NCBI GenBank assembly: GCA_905178155.1
Contig: CAJINV010000020.1
Location: forward strand, 1,054,001 to 1,118,000
Direction: 5' to 3'
Length of the DNA stretch: 64,000 nt
Origin: Amoebophrya sp. A120
Taxonomy: Eukaryota > Sar > Dinophyceae > Syndiniales > Amoebophryaceae
The notes under the pieces were generated by a model. It worked only from the letters and a program-made list of their open reading frames with translations, did not search any database and was not told the origin of the DNA. The translations under genes and the position numbers were made by a program. This document shows, one piece after another, positions 45,902 to 55,260 of this stretch. Each line of letters opens with the position of its first letter. The stretch's first letter is position 1.

Positions 45902-48900
45902 CTATTTTTTCACCTTTCCTGGCCTGCCGCCCGCGCACCCCCCGCCGCGACCAGGAGCACAGCCTCGGTCTTTCTGATTCGGCTGTGAATTAGCTGTCTC
46001 ATTTGATCCATCGGATGAGGTAGCGGACACCATGTTCTTCTCTCCCTGTGGACCACCTCGTGGGTTCACCGCAGGCGCTGCTGGTTTCGGTACTTGATTC
46101 ATGTAAGCTTCTAAGAGTTTCACCACTTCTTCCTGGCTCTCGATGTCCGCCTTGACACGCTTGACCAGCACTCGATGTTCCTGCGGCGGGAGCTGCTGCT
46201 TGAGAAATAGCTGGTCTTGATCTTGCTCGTCGGTGGTTACTACTTGAGTGCTATTGTTGTAGATCATCGCATATCAAATGTAAAAGTGTCTGGGTCTGGA
46301 AAAATGCAAGATTTGTGATGCAGTTTTTCCATGACCCATGAGGCCTGGAATGCAGCACCTAGCATGACAAACGCTGTGAGGTGTCTATCATGCATATTCT
46401 GCATGAGAAACTCCCTGTCAAACTGTTCAAAAGTGGACATCTTTTGGTAATCATGCAACACAAATTTTTGCATGCTTCAGCTTCAGCATGACAAGTTGCA
46501 TTCTTCCAGACCCGGACACTTTTACATTTGATATCGCAGAGTTGCGCTTCGCAAACAGTTTGTCCTTCTATCCTGAGTAAAAACGTACCCACGCCAGAGT
46601 TGTAATGCAGATTTGCAAAGACAGGACGCCTTGTAATGCGCATCCCCATGAGAGCCACTTCCAGTCGTGTTTTGGAATTTGTGATGCTGTGAACAGGATA
46701 AGCAGATGAATCTGTGATGCGCCTGCACTTGCTAACCAGCACTACACTGCGGAGTGCAATTTGTCATGCGTGACTCCCAAAACTCCTAGGTTTGTGTTGC
46801 AAAATCCCCATCCTGGCTCTGGTGTGGGGACGTTTTTACTCAGGATACCTTCTTCGCCAGAAACAGCTCGTTCTGCCGTTTCTCGATGTCCTGCGCGAGT
46901 AAATTCATTTTCACCAGAACTTGCACCGCATGCGCCTTTATCAAATGTAAAAATGTCGTGGTCTGGAAGAATGCAACCTGTGATGCTGCGTTTGGATTCC
47001 AGAAAAATCTGTATTGCATGAGTACCAAGAGGAATGCAATTTTTGCTACGCGGAGAGGGCATTTGTCATGCGGAATAGGCATCAAGAAGCTCTCAAAAAA
47101 TCCGTGATGCTAGGGCATGCATCAGAGACATCAGGGCTCATGCAAAACGTGCATGACAAGTGTCAGAATCTTCCAGACCCAGGCATTTTTACAGTTGATA
47201 GCCTTCGCGTGGGATACAATAGACAGCCGGGAGCTGTCGGTCATGGAGTTACTCGTGTCCACAATATAGTCGTAATCCTCAGCGGTGGCTGCAGTTGTTC
47301 CCCCCGCCTTGTAGTTCCCGCTCGCGGTCTTTTTCAGCGCCAACACCGGGGCCGCCGCGTCTTGCTCATCCACAAGAACCCAGGAATCCCTTTCGTAGAT
47401 GTCATTTGTTCCATCATCGGGGGCCTCCTCGTCGTCAAAGATCGTTTGATTGTCTCGACTTTGGAGGTCTTGTGGCGAGATAAGGTTGTTCATCTTTTTC
47501 TTACTTGCGGTGTGTTGTGGTCTTCCACTCTCACCCGTAGAAGGAGCGGGCAGCTGCAGCCCGGAAAATGCCAAGGCCGTGTCTGTATCAAATGTAAAAA
47601 TGTCTGGGTCTGGAAGAGTCCGAACTTGTGATGTTGCATTTGGATTCCAAAAAAATCTGTATTGCATAACCAGCTAAGGGAGTGCAATTTTGGCTACGCG
47701 GAGAGGGCATTTGTCATGCGGAATAGGCATCGCGAAGCCCTCAAAAAGCCTGTGTTGATGCTAGGGCATGCATCACAGACGTCATGGCCTATGCAATACG
47801 TGCATGACAAGTCTCAGAATCTTCCAGACCCAGACATTTTTGCATTTCATAGTCTGCTAGCAGCGTCCTTACACATTCGCTGTCCACCCCGCCGTCGCAG
47901 GCGCGCTCCAGCAGGTCCGCGAGCGCCGCCGCGCTGATCTTCGATTTGGTCCGTTGCACAAGCGATTGGAGAAAAATCGGCCTGACTTCCTTCAACCGGA
48001 GCTGCTTCCGGAAACAGGCCTCTAAAACCGTCCGGAATTTCGTGTCTAACCGTCCGCACTCCCAGGCTTGCACGGCGATGGCGGAGAGCCCGGAGGGCGG
48101 CACCTTGCCGGATAAGGAGATCTCCTGGAGCATCGAGGGAAAGGGGACTAACCCCATGGGCTGCTCGTTCGCGTCCTTCAGCGAAAACGCGGACACGACA
48201 ATGTTGGTACAGGAGGTCGCAACCGGATTGTACTCCTTCAAATCTGGCAACCCGTACTCCGGCCACACTTCCCGGCTGTTGTCGTTGCAGGCCAGCGAGA
48301 ACACCGTGTGCCCGTCGTGGGCGGTGTGGCTCAAGTCAAGCGCGAACTATGGAAGCGTCAGGATTGAAATCGTCAAAGTTGAAATAATTTGTAATGCATA
48401 AAATGCATGACGCGAGGTGCGTGCATTGCAGAGCAGGCAAGTGAGGCCGATTGTAAGCCTTTTTGGGTTACAGCTCGAGCTGCTAAAGTAGCATGAGAAA
48501 ATCACTCTTCTTTGCCTAAACAGCATGACAAACTGGATTTCGGGACCGCCGAAATTTGTCATGCGCCACTTGGAAACTGGGTTCCAAGTGGCGTCCGTTT
48601 TATGCATGGCAAATCGTTTCAACTTTGTCGATTTTAAACCTGACACTTCCATACGAACCCCGCCTCGTCTAATAACAAATCAAATGTCTCCCGGGCCCCG
48701 AATTGCACGGCCAGCATCAGGGGCGTGTACCCGTTGTGCGTGTTCTGGCTCAGGAGCTTCGATTTGCTGTCCGCCCCGTTGCGGGCGTTCTGCTCCAGCA
48801 GGCTCTGCATCTCGAGCGACACCATCTGGGTCTTCCGAGGCGTGTTCGGCGGGGAGAAGTTCGGAATCACCGGACGTGGCCGGGGAGAGGTGTTGTTTTC

Positions 48901-51900
48901 TTTTGATTTTGTTGCTCCCACTTTATTTTCCTCTTGGTTTGATGCCTGAGCAAGACGCGCCTGCGGAGATGAGTGCTCGGGTAGTGGTTGTTCTTTTCCT
49001 GCTGCTGCTCCGGCGGAAATCGGCTCTTTGCTCACCGTTTTCGTCACCGCGACTGGCGACTTACTGCGGTTTCTCTTCGACTTCGACTCGGCCTGCCCGC
49101 CCGCGGCGCTGCTCCGCGGCTCGGGGGTGATGTAACTGTCGAGGGTGCCGGCCCAGGTGTCGTTGGACGCGACGGACATAATGCTGTCGGCTACTTTGTG
49201 CACGTCGAAAGAGCTGGGAGTCAGGCGTAACATTTCCTGCTCGATCTTTTTCCCCGTGTGAATCACGGACAACTTCATCTGCCAATCCAGTTCTTGTGAA
49301 GATGAACTAGTACCAACATCAGGAACTAGTGCAGCATCGTGGTCCTTGTCCATCGACGTACTCGGTGAATTATAATTCGCTCCTGTCTTATCAACAAGAT
49401 CCGTGCTGTAGGTGAACGCGACGACCTCGCAGTTGTTTTGCTCCGCTACCTGATTTTTCCGGAACAGCAACCCGCCCAGACTGGTCGGGTAGCTGACCGC
49501 TAAATTCACAACCTTCTTCAGCATGCCGATCTCCTGGGCGCGCTGTAACATCATCCGGACCACCTCCGCCTGATTCCTCCGAGCCGCGAAACAGAGAGGC
49601 GGAAGGCCCGTGCTTTGCTCGGGGAGCGTCAAGTCCACGCGCTGCTCCGCGGTGGCAGTGTTAAAGATCAAAACGCGGAGAAATTCCAACCAGGCGAGCT
49701 GTTCCTTCTTCCGGTCTCGCGGCATGTAGAACGCACCGTGCTCTTGGTGAATTCTATTCGGGATCGTTGTACTTGAGCCGTCGGCCCCAGACGGAGAGGA
49801 AGCACGAGGAGCGCCGGCCGCGCGACGGGATTTGGCTGTACTATTGCTGACCTTCGTGATGTTTCCAGCGCTCGCGGCGGTTTGCAAAAAGGGCCAGATC
49901 ACCCGGGGTTCCTGGCGCAAGGCGTGGCACAAGGGGGGGGCGGTCAGCGGACACCGGGCGCTCGGGTAGTGCGAGATATGGCGCTCTCAAACGTTACATC
50001 CTCAACTGTTACATGAGTTTGTAATGCAAGAGTAGTAAAAGCCAAAGGAGGGAGGTTGCGCCTCTAGCATTACAAATTCCGCACAGATTTAGCTGCTGTT
50101 TAGCCCTTCGCAAATTTGTCATGCGAAGCAGCTTGATCGTGTGGATCTTGATGGTAGTTTAGCATGACAAATCCATGTAACACTTGAGAATGTAACGTTT
50201 GAGAACGCCATACGAGAGCCAGCCGAGGTCGAGCGCGGCCTGCTCGTTGACGCCCCGGGTGTTATCAAATGCAAAAGTGTCTGGGTCTGGAAGAATGCAA
50301 GATTTGCCATGCATATCTCTCATGACACATGATGCCTGTAATGCATGACCTAGCATCGCAGACCTTTTGAGGGCTTCCTGATGCACCTTCCGCATGAGAA
50401 ATGCCCTGTCCGTGTAGCACAAATTGCGCCCCTCTTGCTGGTCATGCAATACAATTTTTTTTAGAGTCCAAAAATAGCATGACAAGTTTGCACTCTTCCA
50501 GACCCAGACATTTTTGCAGTTGATAGGTGTGCCAGCGCTGCAAAAGCAGGGAAAGAAGCTCGGTGCGCTCCGCCCAGCTGCAATTGTGGGCGGAGGTCAG
50601 GTAGACGAAACTCCCATTCCAAAAATGCTCGTCCCAGTGCTCGGTCGTCGACAGCTGGAGGATTTTCTGCAGCAGGGAGCACGTGCAGCGGCTCCAGATC
50701 CATTCGCAGAGGGACATCTGTGGATAATTCATCGAGAATTTCTGGAGATTATTTCGTTTTTACTTCTTTTATTACGTGCTTTTGACACCGGGAAGTGAGT
50801 AGAGAGCATGCGCAAAAATTGGAATCAACGGTAACTTTTTTCTACTCTGATGCAACAACTAAATCAACAAGTAAACACGACACAACAAGTTCTTGTACCT
50901 TATTCGCATCCTTGAGTTCCGCGAGCTGAATGACTCCCAACCCGTGGACAAATTTATTTAAGGTATACAAAAATTCTTCTTCGTATAATTCCGCAACTGG
51001 CGCCGGCTCGTTTTGCGCGCCGGCCACGTTGGCACCAGCACTCGTTGCCAGAGTGGTCGTCGTGATGTGCGATCGGAGCCATTCCTTTTGCACGCGCTCG
51101 AAGCAGTCGGTCCAGGTGTCCTGGCCCCGCGGCTGCAGGTGACTCTCCAGCGGCGTTGGGGGCGGGAAGGCAACGAGCTCCCAGGCCCCGGTATCAAATG
51201 TAATTAAAAGTGTCTGGGTCTGGAAACTTGTGATGCCGGGCGGCGTCTCATGATGAGGCCACAGATGCTGGCTCAGCATCGCAAGTTTCTGAGCTTCTAG
51301 GTGTTGCCTATTCTGCATGACAAACTGCGTTTCTGCATCACAGAACAATGGGGCTCTTGGGTAACGTGCATGACAGATTTAAGAGTCATGCCAGACAAGC
51401 ATGACAAACGTGCATTCTTCCAGACCCAGACATTTTTACATTTCATACCCGGTTTCGTACACGGCCACCGGGTCGGAAGTCCGAAGGACCGTTTTCGCGC
51501 TCTCCCCGCCGACCTTGGAAACTCCCGGCCCGGCGTTCTTGGACTTGCGCTCCGCCAGGCTTTGCCGTCCGTTGGTCGTTGTGCCGGTGACCTTTTGCTG
51601 GAACTGCCACGCCTGCAAGAAGCGAAACGTGATCACCGGAGCAGCAGAATTTTTGTCAGTTTGTGTTTCGACCGCCGCACGACCAGTGCCAGTGGCAGCT
51701 GCGTCAGCAGTTGTAGTCGTAAACACTTCCTCCGCGAGCCAGAGAAATCTTCTGGGCACCTGCAATTTCTTCGCCAGCAGCGGGCAGAGCTCCGTCAACG
51801 TCACTGCCTGCTTCTGGGCCTCCAGGCCCCGGTGAGTCCACGCGACACCCAGGGGAATCTCCTCCCCAACCACCGCGTCACTGTAGTAGTCCGTGAGGTA

Positions 51901-52371
51901 CCTGGTCGGGCCTTTGGCCGTGGTCCGTGCGAGGCTTGTGAACAGCGGATCGGTGTGCATTTTGTGGGTCATTTGTCGGGTCGGCAAGTGCACGGTTACC
52001 TCGCGGGGCACGCGGAGCAGCTTCTGAGAGTCGTCTTTCTTATTCGGTGAATTCGGACGACCGCTGGTGCCCGAAGTCGTGGTCGCGTTGCTTGTTGTAT
52101 TCTCCACGGGAGCTGCAGCGGCAGACCGCCGGATATGCTTCGGTGCCAGCTTGCGCTGCATCTTGTCTTCCCTCGCCAGGTCTTCGATCCTGTTTATGTT
52201 TGCACTTCCCCGTGAAACTCTCACTTCTGTTCCTTTGTCTTTCGTGGTTCCAGAGGTGCGAAGCGGTTTTTCTGCTGTCGCCGGTGCGACAGGCACAGGC
52301 TGCGGAACTCCAGCGGCCACCTGTCCCTGGCGACGTCTGTCTCGATTGTTCAGCGACATGCTCAGATGCAC
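45902..52371 (-). CDS. ankyrin-repeat protein, 1,380 aa, ten exons cut by eight introners
   Basis: Exons (minus): 52371-51448, 51186-50899, 50741-50526, 50257-50213, 49971-48654, 48342-47852, 47580-47201, 46933-46848, 46563-46534, 46266-45902; 1,381 codons with the stop. Ankyrin-type repeats are seen at about residues 590-640 (GLPPLCFAARRNQAEVVRMM) and 905-960 (NGYTPLMLAVQFGARETFDL, GHTVFSLACND). The N-terminal third is basic and Ser/Thr-rich with a globular part (RYLTDYYSDAVVGEEIPL). A helical region near the C-terminus (NLLAQDIEKRQNELFLAKK) is followed by a Gly/Arg/Lys tail. Ankyrin proteins are adaptors; the partner is unknown. Only one of nine introns is GT-AG. Exons as short as 30 bases lie between introners. 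Confidence 0.8.
46272..46533. mobile_element. family A introner, 262 bp (ankyrin gene)
   Basis: Ends TATCAAATGTAAAAGTGTCT and near-identical complement. Direct repeat TCGCA at 46267-46271 and 46534-46538. The interior is in the opposite orientation to the family A copies at 46939 and 47586 in the same gene. Confidence 0.92.
46569..46847. mobile_element. family H introner, 279 bp (ankyrin gene)
   Basis: Ends TATCCTGAGTAAAAACGTAC and complement TATCCTGAGTAAAAACGTCC. Direct repeat CCTTC at 46564-46568 and 46848-46852. The interior is opposite to the copies at 38188 and 43147. Confidence 0.92.
46939..47200. mobile_element. family A introner, 262 bp (ankyrin gene)
   Basis: Starts TATCAAATGTAAAAATGTCG and ends as the complement of TATCAACTGTAAAAATGCCT. 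Direct repeat GCCTT at 46934-46938 and 47201-47205. Joins SHAKA to HAVQV. Confidence 0.92.
47586..47851. mobile_element. family A introner, 266 bp (ankyrin gene)
   Basis: Starts TATCAAATGTAAAAATGTCT, ends as the complement of TATGAAATGCAAAAATGTCT. Direct repeat GTCTG at 47581-47585 and 47852-47856. The interior is very close to 46939-47200, same orientation. Confidence 0.92.
48348..48653. mobile_element. family E introner, 306 bp (ankyrin gene)
   Basis: Starts TATGGAAGCGTCAGGATTGA, ends as the complement of TATGGAAGTGTCAGGTTTAA. Direct repeat CGAAC at 48343-48347 and 48654-48658. It cuts an ankyrin repeat; the join reads DEAGFALDLSH. It is nearly identical in orientation and sequence to 24624-24934. 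Confidence 0.92.
49977..50212. mobile_element. family C introner, 236 bp (ankyrin gene)
   Basis: Starts TATGGCGCTCTCAAACGTTA, ends as the complement of TATGGCGTTCTCAAACGTTA. Direct repeat CGAGA at 49972-49976 and 50213-50217. The join reads LGWLSHYPSARC. Confidence 0.9.
50263..50525. mobile_element. family A introner, 263 bp (ankyrin gene)
   Basis: Starts TATCAAATGCAAAAGTGTCT, ends as the complement of TATCAACTGCAAAAATGTCT. Direct repeat GGTGT at 50258-50262 and 50526-50530. Opposite internal orientation to 46939. Only 45 coding bases separate it from the family C copy. Confidence 0.92.
50742..50898 (-). other. canonical GT-AG intron, 157 bp (ankyrin gene)
   Basis: Sense donor AATAAG then GTACAAG; acceptor ATCTCCAG before AAATTCTCG. 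It joins DANK to KFSMNYP in phase. No inverted or direct repeats. It is the only ordinary intron among nine in this gene. Confidence 0.65.
51192..51447. mobile_element. family A introner, subfamily II, 256 bp (ankyrin gene)
   Basis: Starts TATCAAATGTAATTAAAAGT then GTCTGGGTCTGGAA; ends as the complement of TATGAAATGTAAAAATGTCT. Direct repeat CCCGG at 51187-51191 and 51448-51452. The interior matches 13034-13285. Confidence 0.92.
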
Positions 52372-53692
52372 GACGTCAAATACAAAAAATTAACTTTATT
52401 TCTGCAGAACTTATGGTTCATCTAGTCAAACTATGTAGTGGGTGCGTCGACGTGGCTCATCTTCATGGGAAACAATTTTTTACTGCTTGGTCAATATGGT
52501 TACGCGCTTGTCTGTACGTGTTTCTGATAGGGTTAGGGGTGTCGATCTTGATGAGGAACATCCGTTGAAGGTATCTGTAGAACCAATTCTGTTTAGCCAC
52601 TGGTGTAGTTGAGTTGTAGTTAGGATGAGATGTAAATTGAATCAATTACTGTCCGGTATTAGTTATTGAATGCGCGAGGAGGTGCAACATGAGTAAGCAC
52701 TTTTCCCCTTCTCGGTCGTGGAATGAACTCAAAGGGAGTAGTTTAGCGTCACGTCGTGATCACATCTTGTTGATCTAAAATAAGATCTATCCTGATAGGA
52801 ACCGCGGCACCAATTCAGAACGACACGCGGTCCTGATAGGAACCGCGGTCCTGATAGGAACCGCGGCGATCGAGCAGCACCAATTCAGAACCTACCGAGA
52901 ACATTCATGAAGATAGATTGGATGCTAGTACAAAAAAGGACCTCAGAAACTCCTACTGCGCTGTCGTCTCTCTTCTTATTGCTTTTGTTTTTCATCATCT
53001 TCATGTCGTCTATGATCTCGTCACGACCGAGCAGAGGACACTACATACCAGCGTCAACATCCAGACCGATGTAATGCGAAGATCGCAAACCGAAGATTTC
53101 AATATCAGAAGTAGTGCCGTTTTGTTTATACTTCTCATTTGTTCCGCGTCTGCCCTAGGGGCCTGATAGGACAAGCACATCAGTGGACTATCTTTTCTTC
53201 GGAGCATACTTGCGATTCTTAATCTGACGCTTCAGATACAAAATCTTGGCAGCAAGGCTAGTACATCAGGCAACTTTCATCAGTTCGCAGTGCAGGTCGC
53301 ACTTTGACAACCCTGCTACAGCAGTCATTTTTATCAACTTTTGTTCGAAAAGCATGGCTTTATCAGAGCTCCACGCTTTTCTTCTTATTTTTTCAAAAGG
53401 ACTCATAGAGTAAGTAAACAATACGCCCTAGCTGTGCTCATGAGATCCTCCATGATCATCAAAAGCAAAGCCGACCCCAAAAATACATACAGATACAAAC
53501 GCAAACGTTATCCGCCTGAGGATGCTAGCAGTGACTGAATCTGCATGCCTTTGTGAAAAATCCATTTCCACCTTTGGCAGTAATCGCTCGTCCGCATCTC
53601 GTTCAACTATAATGCAGTATTACACCCCTTTATACTAATTTCTAGCCTTTGTCACGTTCTTAGCTCCTTGCAGTTGCAGAATTGATAGTTGT
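52372..53692. other. intergenic region with a GC-rich tandem repeat
   Basis: About 1.3 kb between the NDP-kinase-like gene and the ankyrin gene start. It holds the repeat at 52792-52894. No gene supported; plus ORFs 52918-53166 and 53341-53538 are short and unknown. Confidence 0.4.
52792..52894. repeat. tandem repeat, unit TCCTGATAGGAACCGCGG
   Basis: The unit occurs three times (first at about 52792, then twice near 52830-52865). CACCAATTCAGAAC also occurs twice (about 52809 and 52878). The segment contains CCGCGG palindromes. Confidence 0.75.
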
Positions 53693-55192
53693 TTACAACT
53701 TATCCCAGTAACAGGTTGTGAACATCATGCTAAGCAGCGCCAAGCAGTAGGCGCAGTCCGCGTCCTCCAACGTGTCAAACACGCTCTTCTTGATGGGCGT
53801 GGGTCCATACACCACCGCCGGGTCGTTTCTCCAACTGTTCAGCACCGTGGAGCCGATCACTTTCAGCACCTGCTTGCCGAACGAGTCGTTTTCTGGTTTC
53901 ACGCCGAGCCAATTCATCTTTTCCGCCGGATATTGACTGTGAATCTAGTACCGTACGAGCTTCATCACATCGCTTACAAATCAATGTTGACTTGCTTGCA
54001 TGAAAAAAAAAGTTACTTCGCCAAACCATATTCAACAGAATGACAAGTTTCACGATTTATCAGGCTGGTATATAAAAAAAAATTGTGGCGGTTTTTGTAG
54101 GCACATACGGTACTTTTGTGTTCTTGCATATCAGAGCCTCAAACGGAGAAGCCGAGGCGTGCACCGCATTGTCGCCCACGTCTGGTGGAGAAGAAAGCCC
54201 GTATTCCCGCCAATTTGTCATAAACATGCCTGAAGAGATGGGTTGACAATACTGTAATTATTTCCCGGGATAGTTGCTCTCTAAAATAAATCTACGTGCT
54301 TCGTGATCGTGACATGAGGATGAAAGAAGTCAACACAGGCTGCATATTCATGCGCATCATCAACATCATTATCAGCATCTTCATTGAAGTAAGTCTGAAA
54401 AACCTGCAGCAAATATGTGAATCAGAGGACCAGACATTACATCTGTCAAGCTGCTCTACTTCTATCAAAAGTACCAAGTACCTCTCAACGAGTCCGGCGG
54501 TGCGGTAATCGGGTCCGTTGGCCCAATATCCAGTGCAAAAGTATCGCGCTCGTAGTAATTGCATTTATGCATTACAAATCTCTTTCTCAAGGTAAATCAG
54601 CATTACAAATTCAAATTTGTAGTGCTGGGCTAATTTGTAATGCAATTTATACTAGTACGATGCGTTTGCATTGCATACCCAAGCAGTTTGCCTCGGAAGT
54701 CCTCCCAGGGCATCTTTTTCGCGTCCCACTTGACAATCCAGTAGTAGATGCTAGACCCGGGCTCGACAAACTTCTGCCGCATTGACATGAAGAAACCGTT
54801 CATTACGTAGAGCGTCTCCGAGTCGTTTATCCAGGAAAAAGCAACCATCTTCCCCATCTTTTTTATGCATGACAAATAGTGGAGGGACTTTATCTTTATG
54901 CATGTTTTGCATGACAAATTGGATGGAGATGGTTGTTTTTTCTGTGGATATCGTTCACCCCCACGTTTTCCAGCTTGCCGCAGTAAAACCCGCCCCCGAA
55001 CTTCACCAGTTTGCCGTCCTTTTTTGCCTTGGCCCAGATCGTGTTCAGTTCTTCGCTCGTGAGGTTCAAGCGCTCGCACGCCTGCTTGGCATTCAAAACG
55101 ATGCCGCGCTTCAAAGCGTCATCCCAGGGAAGGCCTGATTTTTGTGCGCATTTCTCTTCCAACAAGTTTAGAGTCTGTGTGGTCTGCTGCAA
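53693..55192 (-). CDS. nucleoside-diphosphate-kinase-like protein (252 aa, five exons)
   Basis: Exons (minus): 55192-54951, 54822-54678, 54521-54482, 54229-54131, 53925-53693; 253 codons with the stop. After a ~75-residue helical N-terminus the NDP-kinase fold is seen: YVMNGFFMSMRQKFVEPG, WEDFRGKLLGPTDP, a Pro-Asp-Ser-Leu-Arg-Gly match to the family's PGTIRG, then DNAVHASASPFEAL at about residue 165. The His aligns with the phosphorylated His of NIIHGSDS, but Gly-Ser-Asp is Ala-Ser-Ala, so activity is uncertain. The C-terminal part (NWLGVKPENDSFGKQVL) is longer than usual. NDP kinases move phosphate between nucleotides. Introns: two typical introners, one diverged insert and one GT-AG. Confidence 0.75.
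53931..54130. other. diverged introner-like intron (NDP-kinase-like gene)
   Basis: Starts TATTGACTG and ends CTTGCATA. Both ends carry GTACCGTA or its complement (AGTACCGTACG and AGTACCGTATG on the sense ends). Flanks CCGGA and TCAGA match at only three of five. Removing it joins SPFEAL to EKMNWLG in frame. No GT-AG pair fits. Confidence 0.55.
54230..54481 (-). other. canonical GT-AG intron, 252 bp (NDP-kinase-like gene)
   Basis: Sense donor TTGAGAG then GTACTTGG; acceptor CTCTTCAG before GCATGTTT. It joins DSLRG to MFMTNW, which keeps the NDP-kinase alignment. Confidence 0.75.
54527..54677. mobile_element. family F introner, 151 bp (NDP-kinase-like gene)
   Basis: Starts TATCCAGTGCAAAAGTATCG, ends as the complement of TATGCAATGCAAACGCATCG. 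Direct repeat CCCAA at 54522-54526 and 54678-54682. The join reads GKLLGPTDP, restoring a family motif. Confidence 0.93.
54828..54950. mobile_element. family B introner, 123 bp (NDP-kinase-like gene)
   Basis: Starts TATCCAGGAAAAAGCAACC, ends as the complement of TATCCACAGAAAAAACAACC. Direct repeat TCGTT at 54823-54827 and 54951-54955. The join reads GVNDSETLY. Confidence 0.92.
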
Positions 55193-55260
55193 GACTGATG
55201 ATCCTGAATAAAAGTGATCAGAAGTATTAACTTCAAAAATGTGCTGAAAGCTAAGAAAGG

